NCBI GenBank assembly: GCA_036675505.1
Contig: JAKFEW010000125.1
Span: 62,001 to 126,000 of the forward strand
Length of the DNA stretch: 64,000 bases
Direction: 5' to 3'
Source of the DNA: JAKFEW01 sp036675505
GTDB lineage: Bacteria; Cyanobacteriota; Sericytochromatia; S15B-MN24; JAQBPE01
Shown: positions 1-8,296 of the stretch, in pieces
How the letters are laid out: the number at the start of each line of letters is the position of its first letter
How positions within the stretch are numbered: position 1 is the stretch's first letter
The notes under the pieces: generated by a model
What the model saw: the letters and a program-made list of their open reading frames with translations, nothing else
What the model was told of the DNA's origin: nothing
Database searches by the model: none
Program-made: the position numbers and the translations under genes

Positions 1-233
1 TCAGCGAGGCCGTCGACCTGGCCGTCGATCCCCGCAACGGCAACGTGATCGTCGTCGACAAGGGCGCCAAGCAGGTCTACGTCTACGACGGCATGGGCAC
101 GCTGATCGGCAAGATCGGCCAGGGCGTGTTCGTGCAACCCGTCGCCGTGACGGTCGACGCCGGCGGCCGCGTCTACGTAGTCGACCAGGCGAAGGCCAAG
201 GTCTACAAATTCTTACCTGGTGTCACTCGCTAA
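1..233 (+). CDS. NHL-repeat protein, C-terminal end (5' end outside window)
   Basis: The reading frame is open from the first bases of the window (codons from position 3) to a TAA at 231-233. The visible 77 codons contain two NHL/beta-propeller blades, each with an AVDP- or AVTVDAGG-type turn followed by a hydrophobic strand ending in VVDKG or VVDQA, the usual blade pattern. Proteins of this kind are often extracytoplasmic propellers that bind proteins, sugars or RNA; no specific role can be given from this fragment. The last five codons (PGVTR and stop) lie inside the first copy of the 50-bp tandem repeat that starts at 216, so the native C-terminus may have been replaced or trimmed by the repeat. 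Confidence 0.75.
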   Translation, partial: SEAVDLAVDPRNGNVIVVDKGAKQVYVYDGMGTLIGKIGQGVFVQPVAVTVDAGGRVYVVDQAKAKVYKFLPGVTR

Positions 234-391
234 GCGTCAGGTTCCGGATTAGAGCCGCAGGCGCTCCTGGTGTCACTCGCTAAGCGTCAGGTTCCGGATT
301 AGAGCCGCAGGCGCTCCTGGTGTCACTCGCTAAGCGTCAGGTTCCGGATTAGAGCCGCAGGCGCTCCTGGTGTCACTCGCTGAGCCTAAGG
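216..391. repeat. 50-bp tandem repeat, 3 full copies plus a partial fourth
   Basis: Copies begin at 216, 266 and 316 and are identical; a fourth begins at 366 and diverges after about 15 bases. Each unit can fold: AGCGTC pairs with GGCGCT and GGTTC with GAGCC (G-U pairs included), giving an interrupted stem around a short loop. There is no T-run after the stem, so it is not a standard intrinsic terminator. The array lies between the stop of the NHL gene (+) and the stop of the membrane-protein gene (-, ends at 386), and the NHL stop codon is inside copy 1. Confidence 0.95.
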
Positions 392-874
392 GGCGGGCTG
401 AGTCACCACCGGGCGGATCGGCAGCAGCGAAGCGGGCGACAGGCCCATGGTGCGCTCGGTCAGGCGGTTGATCGCGAGGTCGTAGTCCGCACGCCGCTGC
501 ACCGCGAGGAAGTACGCGTCGACAGCGCTCCAGGCGGACATGCCCATGAACACGCCCACGATCACGAGGTCGCTGATCTTCTGGCCGCCCACGACGTTGG
601 CGTCCGGAATCGCCACCTTGGCGGCCGTGTAACCGAGCAGGTACGAGCCCCACATCACCAGCGTGCGGTCGACATGGCCCATGTAGGCCTGGCCCGAGCC
701 GGGGAAGACGAAGGACGCGACCGTCACGGTGCTGACGTTCGGCTTCGCGGCCACCAACCGCATCTTGATCGCGTCGGCCTCCTCGGGCGTCAGCGACACG
801 GTCTGCGCGGCGGCGGGACCCGCGTTCAAGCCGATGGCGAGGGCCAGGGCGAGGATGAGCGGGGCGAAACGCAT
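386..874 (-). CDS. exported membrane protein of unknown function (162 aa)
   Basis: This 162-residue protein has a clear N-terminal signal peptide (MRFAPLILALALAIGL, then a small-residue region ending AAAQ). The mature part has a charged stretch (TPEEADAIKMRLV), then a hydrophobic segment with the FPGSGQAYMGH turn and two likely membrane segments, around residues 70-90 and 100-125, separated by a short loop. The FPGxGQ motif followed by two helices recalls small DUF5683-like or TM2-like membrane proteins, but the match is only by pattern. It lies 46 bp downstream of the LCP gene in the same direction and could be cotranscribed with it. Its stop abuts the 50-bp repeat array. Function unknown. 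Confidence 0.7.
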   Translation of the reverse strand: MRFAPLILALALAIGLNAGPAAAQTVSLTPEEADAIKMRLVAAKPNVSTVTVASFVFPGSGQAYMGHVDRTLVMWGSYLLGYTAAKVAIPDANVVGGQKISDLVIVGVFMGMSAWSAVDAYFLAVQRRADYDLAINRLTERTMGLSPASLLPIRPVVTQPAP

Positions 875-920
875 GAGACAGGGCTCCTGACAGGGGGTCG
901 CCTGCCTTATACCCAGCGCG

Positions 921-2243
921 TCAGGGGCGCTGCGCGTTGAGCCCCTGGGCCTGGCGCGCGAGCCAGTCCTTGCCGATCACCACCGTATAGTCGGAGTAGA
1001 TGTTGCCGGTCGCCGCGACCACCACCTTGCCGACGCCGAGGGCCGTGGCGAGGGCCTGAGCACCCGCGATGTCGGCGTTCTGGGCGATGATCTGGGTCTC
1101 GGCCTGGCCGAGCTGGGCCGCGAGGCCGTCGAGCTCGACGCCGCCGTAGCCGGCCTGCGCCACGACCGCCTTGAGCGAGCGGACGCTCGCGCGATCGCCC
1201 ACGCCGTCGCGGATCGCGACCCGGTAGTAGCGCGGCAGCTTGGCCTCCACGGCCGACTGGGCGGTGAGGAAGGAATCCACGACGCGGCGGGTCGAGGCCA
1301 CGTCCGCGACCCAGTAGCTGACGCCCTCGACCGTGGTCGCGGCGCCGGGCACCATCGCGAGCTGGACGCGCTCGCGGTCGAGGTCCTTGCCGAGGGTCAC
1401 CAGCTTGAGCAGTTCCTCGTTCGTCAGGTTGGTCTCGAGGTTCTCCTTCGCGAGCGCGATCAGCTGCGGCGTCTTGAGGAGGTTGCTCGGCGTCAGGAAC
1501 TTCTTGAGCACGGCCTGCACGAACGCCTGCTGGCGCTGCACGCGGCCGATGTCGCCCAACTCGTCGTGACGGAAGCGCAGGAAGTCGTGGGCGTGCTTGC
1601 CGTCGAGCCGGTTCCAGCCCTTCTGGAGGTTGATGTGCAGGTTGCCCGCCCAATCGTTGTAGTACATCCGCTTGGGCACGAACACGTCGATGCCGCTCAG
1701 GGCGTCGACGATCTGCACGACGGCGCGCGTGTTGAGCAGCACGTAGCGATCGACCTGGACGCCCAGGAAGTCCGCCACGACGCGCGCGGCGAGCGTCGGG
1801 CCGCCGTAGGGGTTGGCGGCGTTGATCTTGAAGGTGCCGTGGCCGGGGATCGGCACGCGCGTGTCGCGCGGGATCGAGACGGCGCGCACCTGAGCGGTGG
1901 CCGGATCGAAGCGGGCCAGGACCATCGTGTCCGTGTTGCCCGTGAGCCCCATGACCCGCTTGCCGTTCTTGATCGTGTAGTTCACGTCGGTCGCCATGAC
2001 GAGGACGTTGAGCGGCTCGTTCAGCCGCGGCACCAGCGAGAACCCGCCATCCGCCTGGCCGCCGCCCGTGCCGGGCTCGGCCGCGGTGGGATCGCCAGCC
2101 ATCGCCGCGGGGGTCGGGGCGTACGCCTCACCGACCAATACGCCCACCACGAGGCCGGTCAGGATCGTGACCGCCATCGCCAGCAGGTATTCTTTGAGGC
2201 CGGGTCCGCGGCGGCGGGCCAGGCGACGCCTTCTGGTACTCAT
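921..2243 (-). CDS. LytR-CpsA-Psr (LCP) family protein with LytR_C domain
   Basis: LCP proteins transfer lipid-linked glycopolymers to peptidoglycan or other acceptors outside the cytoplasmic membrane. This 440-aa protein has a basic N-terminus (SxRRRRLARRRG), one membrane segment at about residues 18-40, and an LCP catalytic domain at about 75-270 with the family landmarks: VLVMATDVNY, NTDTMVLARFD, the SIPRDTRV arginine/aspartate motif, the KINAANPYGG segment and the FRHDELGDIGRVQRQQ motif. A C-terminal LytR_C-type domain follows (VAIRDGVG, later VVAATGNIYSDYTVVIGKDW). It is on the same strand as, and downstream of, nagZ (125-bp gap), which puts it in a cell-wall block. Length and order are normal for the family. 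The acceptor polymer cannot be told from sequence. Confidence 0.92.
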   Translation of the reverse strand: MSTRRRRLARRRGPGLKEYLLAMAVTILTGLVVGVLVGEAYAPTPAAMAGDPTAAEPGTGGGQADGGFSLVPRLNEPLNVLVMATDVNYTIKNGKRVMGLTGNTDTMVLARFDPATAQVRAVSIPRDTRVPIPGHGTFKINAANPYGGPTLAARVVADFLGVQVDRYVLLNTRAVVQIVDALSGIDVFVPKRMYYNDWAGNLHINLQKGWNRLDGKHAHDFLRFRHDELGDIGRVQRQQAFVQAVLKKFLTPSNLLKTPQLIALAKENLETNLTNEELLKLVTLGKDLDRERVQLAMVPGAATTVEGVSYWVADVASTRRVVDSFLTAQSAVEAKLPRYYRVAIRDGVGDRASVRSLKAVVAQAGYGGVELDGLAAQLGQAETQIIAQNADIAGAQALATALGVGKVVVAATGNIYSDYTVVIGKDWLARQAQGLNAQRP

Positions 2244-2367
2244 TCGGATCCATTATAGGTCGGCCGGCCGCCAATTCGCAAGCAACCGCGATTTGCGGCT
2301 TCCCAGGGGGCCGTGAGGCTCTATCCGCCCAGCATGCGGGTGTACACCCACCGAGCGAGGGTTGTGG

Positions 2368-3963
2368 TCAGGGCGCCGCGGGCGTCACGAGATCAACCGG
2401 CAACCGGCCCGGGAAGCCCTGGTGCCCCCAGATCGCTTGGACCGCGGCCCGCTGGCAATGCGCGTTCGGCGAATAAGCGCAGACGTAGGCGTCGACCCCC
2501 TGGAACTGCTGGATCAGGAACGGGCTCGAGAACGAGACCGCCAAGACCTTCACGCCGGCCGCCTGAAGGCGTCCGGGCACCGAGGCGAGCAACGCGGGCA
2601 GATCGACGCGGCTCTTGGCCGCCCGCACCCACATGAAGATGGGCACGAGCACCACGTCGAACTGGGCGGCCTGGGCCACCGCCGCGTCGATCGCGGCCTC
2701 GTCGTCGGCATGGGTCAAGACCCGGATCACCACGTCGGGATGGTCCGCGAGCGCCGCGCGCCAGGCCGCCTGCACGTCGAGGTCGTCGTCGTCGTCGAGC
2801 ACCAGCGAGCAGACCCGCGTCTCCGCGGCCAGCGGCAGCAGGTCGCCCTGGTTCTTCACGAGCGTGATCGCAGCATCCGCGATCTGTGCGACCGCGGGCT
2901 GGTAATCCGGCCACACCACGGGCGCGGGGGCGTCTTCCTCGCCCTCGTACCGCCACAGCCCGAGCTCGAGCCGGGCCTGGTCGAGGCGCTCGACGGACTC
3001 GAGCAGGCGGTGTTTCGAAAGCCCGCCTTCCTCGATCGCGCGCAGCACGGCGTCGACGACCCCCTGGGGATCAGGCGGCATGAGCAGCACGTCGACGCCC
3101 GCCTGCAGGGCGCGCACGGCGGCGAAGCCGGGGTCGTAGCGCTCGGCGATCGCCCCCATGTTGAGCGCGTCCGTGACGATTAGCCCCTGGAAGCCCAGCT
3201 GGTCGCGCAGGAGGTCGGTCACCACCCGCTTCGAGAGCGAGGCCGGCAGGCCATTCTCGTCGAGCGAGGGGACGGCGAGGTGGCCGATCATGATCGACTT
3301 GACGCCCGCGCTGATGCATTGGCGGAATGGCAGCAAATCCTGGTTCTCGAGCCGGTGGCGCGAGATGTCGAGCACGGGAAGCTCATGGTGGGAATCCACG
3401 GAGGTCTGGCCGTGGCCCGGGAAGTGCTTGCCGCACGCGATCCCGCCATGGCGCTGCACCCCCTCGACGAACGCGGCGCCGAGCGTGCCCACCTGGCGCG
3501 GCTCGTCGCCGATGCCGCGGATGTTGATGATCGGGTTGTCCGGCCGGTTGACCAGATCGAGCGTCGGCGCGAAGATCCAGTGGATGCCCGCTCGGCGCGC
3601 CTCGAGCGCCGTGATCGCGCCCTGCTGAAAGGCCAGGTCAGGGTCCCGCGCCGCGCCCAGCGCCATCGCGTGGGGGAAATCGGTGGCGCCCGCGAGCTGC
3701 TGGCCGGCGCCCCGCTCGAGGTCGGACGCGATGATGAGCGGCATCTCGCTGAGGTCTTGCAGTTCTTCGAGCAAGGGCGGCGTGTCCGTCCAGCTGCCCC
3801 TGAAAACGATGTAGCCACCGAAGAAGAAGCGTTCCTGATCGTCCATCACGCGCTGCCAGACCGCGGGGTCCTGCAACTCCGCGGTGTCAGGCAGCGCGGG
3901 CATCATCAGCTGACCGATGATCTCGCGGATGGTCAACATCGAGGGTGCGACGCGCGCAGGCAC
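2368..3963 (-). CDS. nagZ: beta-N-acetylhexosaminidase (glycoside hydrolase family 3, NagZ type)
   Basis: NagZ removes N-acetylglucosamine from GlcNAc-anhydroMurNAc muropeptides during peptidoglycan recycling. The 531-aa product has the GH3 N-terminal barrel with the NagZ signature KHFPGHG followed by DSHHELP (the His/Asp of the flexible catalytic loop) and the nucleophile segment VTDALNMGAI. A C-terminal Rossmann-like GH3_C region follows (about 350-531), so it is a two-domain NagZ as in Gram-positives, longer than the ~340-aa enterobacterial form. I chose the GTG at 3963: a purine-rich AGGAGA-type Shine-Dalgarno lies 8 bases upstream, better than for the internal ATG at 3939. The open frame continues much further upstream, but that part overlaps anmK-murQ antisense and is spurious. 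No signal peptide is visible. Divergent from anmK-murQ. Confidence 0.9.
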   Translation of the reverse strand: MPARVAPSMLTIREIIGQLMMPALPDTAELQDPAVWQRVMDDQERFFFGGYIVFRGSWTDTPPLLEELQDLSEMPLIIASDLERGAGQQLAGATDFPHAMALGAARDPDLAFQQGAITALEARRAGIHWIFAPTLDLVNRPDNPIINIRGIGDEPRQVGTLGAAFVEGVQRHGGIACGKHFPGHGQTSVDSHHELPVLDISRHRLENQDLLPFRQCISAGVKSIMIGHLAVPSLDENGLPASLSKRVVTDLLRDQLGFQGLIVTDALNMGAIAERYDPGFAAVRALQAGVDVLLMPPDPQGVVDAVLRAIEEGGLSKHRLLESVERLDQARLELGLWRYEGEEDAPAPVVWPDYQPAVAQIADAAITLVKNQGDLLPLAAETRVCSLVLDDDDDLDVQAAWRAALADHPDVVIRVLTHADDEAAIDAAVAQAAQFDVVLVPIFMWVRAAKSRVDLPALLASVPGRLQAAGVKVLAVSFSSPFLIQQFQGVDAYVCAYSPNAHCQRAAVQAIWGHQGFPGRLPVDLVTPAAP

Positions 3964-4019
3964 TCGGTCTCTCTCCTCATGGCGGGAATTCGTGCATAAT
4001 CTACACCATCCGGGCCTCC

Positions 4020-4035
4020 CCGTCCAAAAGGACGG
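4020..4035 (+). promoter_or_regulatory. small hairpin in the anmK-murQ leader
   Basis: CCGTCC-AAAA-GGACGG forms a perfect 6-bp stem 31 bases before the start of the AnmK-MurQ gene and just before its AGGAGGG ribosome-binding site. A possible -10 (CATAAT) lies upstream near 3993-3998. A regulatory role is inference only. Confidence 0.35.
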
Positions 4036-4065
4036 CTGCCACGCCCACAGGAGGGTTCGTCTCGC

Positions 4066-6132
4066 ATGCGGATCATCGGGCTCATGTCTGGGACGTCGCT
4101 GGACGGCGTCGATGCCTGCCTCGTCGACGTTCACGGCGCCGGCGAGCGGCTTCGCTTTCAGGTCCGCCACGCCGCCACCCTTCCATTCCCGGATGGGCTG
4201 CGCGCGGCGCTCGACGCCCAATTGCGGCCCGAGACCAGCGCGGTCGACGCGCTCGCGGCGCTCGACACGCGCATCGCGGTGGCCTTCGCGGACGCGGCGA
4301 TCGCCTGCGCGCACGCGGCCGGCCTCGCCATCTCGGCCGTCGACCTGATCGCCTCCCACGGGCAGACGCTCTGGCACGCGCCGGCGGGGGACTGGCCGGC
4401 CACGCTGCAGCTCGGCCGCGGCGCGACGATCGCCGTGCACACGGGCGTCACCACCATTTCGGACTTCCGGCCGGCCGACGTGGCGCTCGGCGGCCAGGGC
4501 GCCCCGCTGGTGCCCTACGCCGACCGCCTGGTCTTCGGCGGGCGCGGCGGGCGCGTGGCCGCGCAGAACCTGGGCGGCATCGGCAACGTGACCGTCCTGG
4601 CCGGCGCCGATGGGCCGACCCTCGCCTTCGACACGGGCCCCGGCAACATGGTGATCGACGCGCTCACGGCCCAGGTCTCGGGCGGCGCGCTGACCTTCGA
4701 TCGCGATGGGCGTCTCGCGGCCGAGGGGCGCGTGGACGAGGCGCTGGTGGCGGCCTGGCTGGCCGACGACGCCTACTTGCGAGTCGCCCCGCCCAAGTCG
4801 ACCGGCCGCGAGCGCTACGGCGCCGCTTTCGCGGAGCGGTTGGCCACGGAGGCCTCCGCGCGCGGCGTGAGCGGCAACGACCTGATCGCGACCGCCACCG
4901 CCTGGACGGCCGCCACGGTCGCCGATGCCTACGGACGCTTCGTGCCGGGTGGCCTCGCGGGCCTCGAGGTGTTGGTCTCGGGCGGCGGCGCGGCGAACCC
5001 GACGCTGATGCGGATGCTCGCCGAGCGGCTCGCGCCGGCCCATGTGGCCACGACCGCCGCCGCCGGAGTCGATCCGGACTTCAAGGAGGCGCTGGCCTTC
5101 GCGCTGCTGGGTTACCAGGCCCTGCACGGCCGGCCGAATGTGCTGCCCGACGCCACCGGTGCCAGCCAGGCCTGGGTGCTCGGGTCGATCACGCCAGGCC
5201 GCAACTTCGTCCGCGCGATCCTCGCCCCCACGCCGCCCGCGCCCGGGTCCACCGAGACCGAGCAGGCCAACCCCGACAGCGTGGGGCTCGACTTGCTGTC
5301 GCCCGCCGAGAGCGTCGACGCGATGCATGAGCAGGACTGGGCCGCCGTGCGGGCCGTCGGCCCCGCGAAGCCCGCGATCGCAGCCCTCGTGGCCCAGGCG
5401 GCCGCGGCGCTGCGGGCCGGCGGGCGCCTCTTCTACGTGGGCGCCGGCACCAGCGGCCGCCTCGGCGTGCTCGACGCGAGCGAGTGCCCGCCCACGTTCT
5501 CGGTCGATCCCGCCATGGTTCGGGGCATCATCGCGGGCGGCGAGCGCGCGCTCCGCGAAGCGGTCGAGGGTGCCGAAGACGACGCCGAGGCCGGCCGCGC
5601 CGACCTGCACGCCTGCGGCGCGCGCGCCGGTGACGTGGTGGTGGGCATCAGCGCGAACGGCGGCGCTCCCTACGTGCGCGGCGCGCTGGTGGCGGCGCGC
5701 GGCCTGGGCGCCCGCACCGCGATCGTCACCTGCAACCCCCTCCGGCCGGAGGCCTTCGAGCCCGATCATGTCGTGCTCTTGCCGACCGGCCCCGAGCTGG
5801 TGGCGGGCTCGACGCGCCTCAAGGCCGGCACCGCCACGAAGCTCGCGCTGAACATGATCAGCACGCTGACGATGGTGGCGCTCGGCAAGGTCCACGACAA
5901 CCTGATGGTCGACGTTCGGGTCTCGAACCGGAAGCTGCAGCTGCGCGCCGAACGCCTGGTCACGCGCCTGACCGGCCTGGAAGCGGCCGCAGCCGCCGCG
6001 CTGCTCGCGCGCGCGGACGGGCGCGTGAAGGTGGCGGCGGTGATGCACCACCAGGGTGCCTCTATGGAAGAGGCCGAGGCGATGCTGGCCCAGAGCGGCG
6101 GCTTCCTCCGCCCGTGGCTATCAATCCCTTGA
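4066..6132 (+). CDS. anmK-murQ: fused anhydro-N-acetylmuramic acid kinase / MurNAc-6-phosphate etherase
   Basis: One 688-aa protein carries two consecutive steps of cell-wall recycling. Residues 1 to about 375 are AnmK: the ATP-binding start GLMSGTSLDGVDA, the SHGQTLWH loop, the DFR motif (ISDFRPADVALGGQGAPLVP), QNLGGIGNVT and FDTGPGN. Residues about 395-688 are MurQ: a SIS fold with the phosphate-binding GAGTSGRLG, the DASECPPTF glutamate and the EGAEDD acidic motif, then GISANGGAPY, the GSTRLKAGTATKLALNMIST helix and VHDNLMVD. Both catalytic sets look intact. The product of AnmK (MurNAc-6-P) is the substrate of MurQ, so fusion would couple them. The start has an AGGAGGG site 10 bases upstream. 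It is divergent from nagZ, which makes the upstream intermediate in the same pathway. Confidence 0.93.
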   Translation: MRIIGLMSGTSLDGVDACLVDVHGAGERLRFQVRHAATLPFPDGLRAALDAQLRPETSAVDALAALDTRIAVAFADAAIACAHAAGLAISAVDLIASHGQTLWHAPAGDWPATLQLGRGATIAVHTGVTTISDFRPADVALGGQGAPLVPYADRLVFGGRGGRVAAQNLGGIGNVTVLAGADGPTLAFDTGPGNMVIDALTAQVSGGALTFDRDGRLAAEGRVDEALVAAWLADDAYLRVAPPKSTGRERYGAAFAERLATEASARGVSGNDLIATATAWTAATVADAYGRFVPGGLAGLEVLVSGGGAANPTLMRMLAERLAPAHVATTAAAGVDPDFKEALAFALLGYQALHGRPNVLPDATGASQAWVLGSITPGRNFVRAILAPTPPAPGSTETEQANPDSVGLDLLSPAESVDAMHEQDWAAVRAVGPAKPAIAALVAQAAAALRAGGRLFYVGAGTSGRLGVLDASECPPTFSVDPAMVRGIIAGGERALREAVEGAEDDAEAGRADLHACGARAGDVVVGISANGGAPYVRGALVAARGLGARTAIVTCNPLRPEAFEPDHVVLLPTGPELVAGSTRLKAGTATKLALNMISTLTMVALGKVHDNLMVDVRVSNRKLQLRAERLVTRLTGLEAAAAAALLARADGRVKVAAVMHHQGASMEEAEAMLAQSGGFLRPWLSIP

Positions 6133-6204
6133 GCGCCGGGGGGAAGCGGGCGTTACGGGGTAGATGGTCGAGGTGCGACAATAACCAATCAAGGAGCATC
6201 GCCC

Positions 6205-6438
6205 ATGTCTAGCGACTCGACGCCCAGCACCGCGCCCAACCTGCGCGAGGCCCTGAAGTTCTTCCTGGAAGACGACAACTACATCGACCGCCTCGAGGCC
6301 GACGGCCTCGCGTCGCTCATCAAGCAGGACGGCCAGATCTCTGCCGATGAGAAGGCCTTCCTGCAGGAGGCCATCTCCAGGGTCAACTTCGACGCCCAGG
6401 CGCTCGAGATCCTCAAGAAGCTGCTCGAGGACGCTTGA
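6205..6438 (+). CDS. small acidic helical protein of unknown function (77 aa)
   Basis: A 77-residue protein with a Ser/Thr/Pro-rich head and then two or three predicted amphipathic helices (LREALKFFLED, YIDRLEADGLASLIKQ, SADEKAFLQEAISR). The IKQDGQISADEKAFL stretch resembles the helix-loop-helix of TerB-like or EF-hand-like small proteins, but I cannot assign a family. The start is supported by AAGGAG at 6191-6196, 8 bases upstream. Its TGA overlaps the TTG start of the GIY-YIG gene, so the two are probably translated together. Confidence 0.75.
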   Translation: MSSDSTPSTAPNLREALKFFLEDDNYIDRLEADGLASLIKQDGQISADEKAFLQEAISRVNFDAQALEILKKLLEDA

Positions 6439-6749
6439 ACGGCCCCGGCCCCGAAATCCCCCCGGAACGCGGGCACTACGTGTACGTGCTCGCGTGCGCC
6501 GACGGCACGCTTTACACGGGCTACACCGTCGACATCGCTCACCGGCTGGGCGTCCATCAGGCGGGCAAGGGCGCGAAGTACACGCGGGCCCGCCTCCCCG
6601 TGACACTCCAGGGATGGTGGCGTTATGAATCCAGGCGCGCCGCGATGTCGGCAGAGGCAGCATTCAAGCGGCTTGAGCGGTCAAGCAAGCTATCGCGAAT
6701 AGCCGCTTCCCTGGCCGAAGCCCGCCCTACGCCCGCGTCTAGAGTTTAA
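6435..6749 (+). CDS. GIY-YIG domain protein (UPF0213/YhbQ-like)
   Basis: The 104-aa product carries the GIY-YIG nuclease core: YVYVLACADGTLYTGYT at about residues 15-31, then the arginine of DIAHRLGVHQAGKGAKYTR. This matches the small stand-alone YhbQ/UPF0213 group, linked in some bacteria to DNA repair. The start is TTG at 6435, overlapping the preceding gene's stop (TTGA), which implies translational coupling. The C-terminal tail (SRIAASLAEARPTPASRV) is longer than usual and ends in low-complexity residues. Catalytic activity is plausible but not provable here. Confidence 0.85.
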   Translation: MNGPGPEIPPERGHYVYVLACADGTLYTGYTVDIAHRLGVHQAGKGAKYTRARLPVTLQGWWRYESRRAAMSAEAAFKRLERSSKLSRIAASLAEARPTPASRV

Positions 6750-6830
6750 AGTAACGTAACGAAGCGTTCATAGGGCCATTCGTGGGTATATGGTCCAACA
6801 GCACGTCTTCTTAGAAGGGGCAACCATCGC

Positions 6831-7844
6831 ATGGCCGAGAAGATCTTGGTGGTGGACGACGAAGAGTTGATCCGCCGCACCGTGGCGAAGATCCTCAAGA
6901 AGAACGAATTTGAGGTCTTCCTCGCGGAAGATGGCTTCAAGGCCGTCGAGATGTCGAAGGAACAGCAATTCGACCTGGTGATCTCGGACGTCCGGATGCC
7001 GGGCATCGACGGCATCGAGACCATCCGCCGGATCAAGGAATATCAGCCCGGGATTTACTCGATCATCATCACGGGCTACGCCAGCGAAGAGACCCCGGTC
7101 CAGGCGCTCAAGGTCGGCGTCAACGATTACATCTTCAAGCCGTTCGAGGTCGACACGTTCACGCACAGCGTGCTGCGGAACATCATCAACCTCCGGCTCA
7201 CGCGCGAGAAGACCGAGCTCGCCAAGAAGCTCAAAGAGAGCATGATCACGGTGATCGACACGCTCGCGACCACGCTCGAAGCGCGCGATCCCTACACCCA
7301 CGGCCATTCCCACCGGGTCGGCCAGTACTCCTGCTGGATTGCCGAGGACCTTAGCTACGAAGGCGACGAGATGGAGATCCTCCGCCACGGCGGCATCCTG
7401 CATGACATCGGCAAGATCGCCGTCCGCGAGGAAGTGCTCAACAAGCCGGGCCGCCTGACGGCCGAGGAATACGAGCACATCAAGATCCACCCCACCGTGG
7501 GTTACAACATCCTCAAGCAGATCAACGAGCTCGATGCGTTGCTCCCGATCGTCCTCTCCCACCATGAGCGCATCGACGGCAAGGGCTACCCGAACAGCCT
7601 GCCGGGCGACGAGATCCCGCTCAACGCACGCATCGCGGCGATCGCCGACACCTTCGACGCGCTGACCTCGAACCGTCCCTACCGCGACGGCATGCCGCTC
7701 GAGAAGGCGATCGCGATCCTCGAGTCGGTGAAAGGCACGCAGCTCGACGGGCAGCTCGTCGACGTCTTCGTCAAGAAGGTGCGTGAGCGTGGCATCATCC
7801 CAGCCCGAGACAGCCAGGACCTCACCCGCGTCACGATCATGTAA
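6831..7844 (+). CDS. response regulator with HD-GYP phosphodiesterase domain
   Basis: Two-component output protein likely to hydrolyse cyclic di-GMP in the cytoplasm. Residues 1-120 are a receiver domain with acidic pocket D9/D10, phospho-acceptor D53 (ISDVRMPG), the switch Thr in ITGYAS and the Lys of FKPF. A helical linker follows, then HD-GYP at about 150-325 with GHSHRV, the HD pair in HDIGK, HPTVGYNIL, HHERIDGKGYP (the GYP motif) and ADTFDALTSNRPYR. All metal ligands expected for the family are present. AGAAGGGG lies 9 bases before the ATG. A TAAAGTA box at 6747-6753 recurs upstream of other units in this window. No histidine kinase is adjacent. Confidence 0.95.
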   Translation: MAEKILVVDDEELIRRTVAKILKKNEFEVFLAEDGFKAVEMSKEQQFDLVISDVRMPGIDGIETIRRIKEYQPGIYSIIITGYASEETPVQALKVGVNDYIFKPFEVDTFTHSVLRNIINLRLTREKTELAKKLKESMITVIDTLATTLEARDPYTHGHSHRVGQYSCWIAEDLSYEGDEMEILRHGGILHDIGKIAVREEVLNKPGRLTAEEYEHIKIHPTVGYNILKQINELDALLPIVLSHHERIDGKGYPNSLPGDEIPLNARIAAIADTFDALTSNRPYRDGMPLEKAIAILESVKGTQLDGQLVDVFVKKVRERGIIPARDSQDLTRVTIM

Positions 7845-7912
7845 AGAAATCTCCCGTATAGGGACGCCCCGCCTTGCCATCGGGTCGGGTTGGTGCTATC
7901 CTGAAACGGCGC

Positions 7913-7989
7913 CGGGATGTAGCGCAGCTTGGTAGCGCACCTCGTTCGGGACGAGGGGGTCGCTGGTTCGAATCCAGTCATCCCGACCA
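7913..7989 (+). tRNA. tRNA-Pro (anticodon CGG)
   Basis: A 77-nt cloverleaf: acceptor arms CGGGATG and CATCCCG pair fully, the D arm carries TAGCGCAGCTTGGTAGCGCA, the anticodon stem CCTCG/CGAGG encloses loop TTCGGGA giving anticodon CGG (proline), and the T arm contains GGTTCGAATCC. The discriminator is A7986 and the CCA end (7987-7989) is encoded in the DNA. Open frames crossing this locus on both strands are spurious. Confidence 0.97.
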
Positions 7990-8079
7990 TTTCAATCCCG
8001 CTCTCGCTGTCACCCGACAGTTAGGGCGGGATTGCTTTACCAGAGTACGTCGCTGGTCCGAGAAGGTGCCCCGGGTCTC

Positions 8080-8277
8080 ATGAAGTCGCTGGTCCTTGCC
8101 ATCATCTTCTTCGGCGTCGTTGTTTACGGGTGTTTCGACGTGAAGCCCTTCCGGGCCGTCCGGAAGCTGGTCCGCCGCCCGTCCCGCGCCACTGGCGAGG
8201 CTTCCGCGCGGACCGGGCCGAGCGCCCCCGAGCCGACGCCCGAGCCCGAGCGGCCGCTTTCGCGCCGCTACCGCTGA
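8080..8277 (+). CDS. small single-pass membrane protein (65 aa)
   Basis: A 65-residue protein with one N-terminal hydrophobic helix (LVLAIIFFGVVVYGCF), a basic stretch (RAVRKLVRRPSR) and a Pro/Glu-rich tail ending SRRYR. The helix followed by arginines suggests an N-out/C-in or simple anchor topology. I start it at the ATG at 8080; an AGAAGG-like site is upstream but rather far (about 13 bases), so a slightly upstream start cannot be excluded. It ends 20 bp before the convergent SRPBCC gene. No family recognised. Confidence 0.55.
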   Translation: MKSLVLAIIFFGVVVYGCFDVKPFRAVRKLVRRPSRATGEASARTGPSAPEPTPEPERPLSRRYR

Positions 8278-8296
8278 ACCCTTCGGGCGGTTACGT

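Noticed and set aside
216..391. CRISPR array
   Set aside because: Units are contiguous and identical over the full period; there are no variable spacers and no cas genes.
3964..6051. Upstream extension of the nagZ reading frame to a 1227-codon protein
   Set aside because: The extension is antisense to anmK-murQ, of shadow composition, and nagZ has a good GTG start at 3963.
7679..8083. Protein frames crossing the tRNA-Pro gene on both strands
   Set aside because: They translate the tRNA and flanks, a common false prediction.
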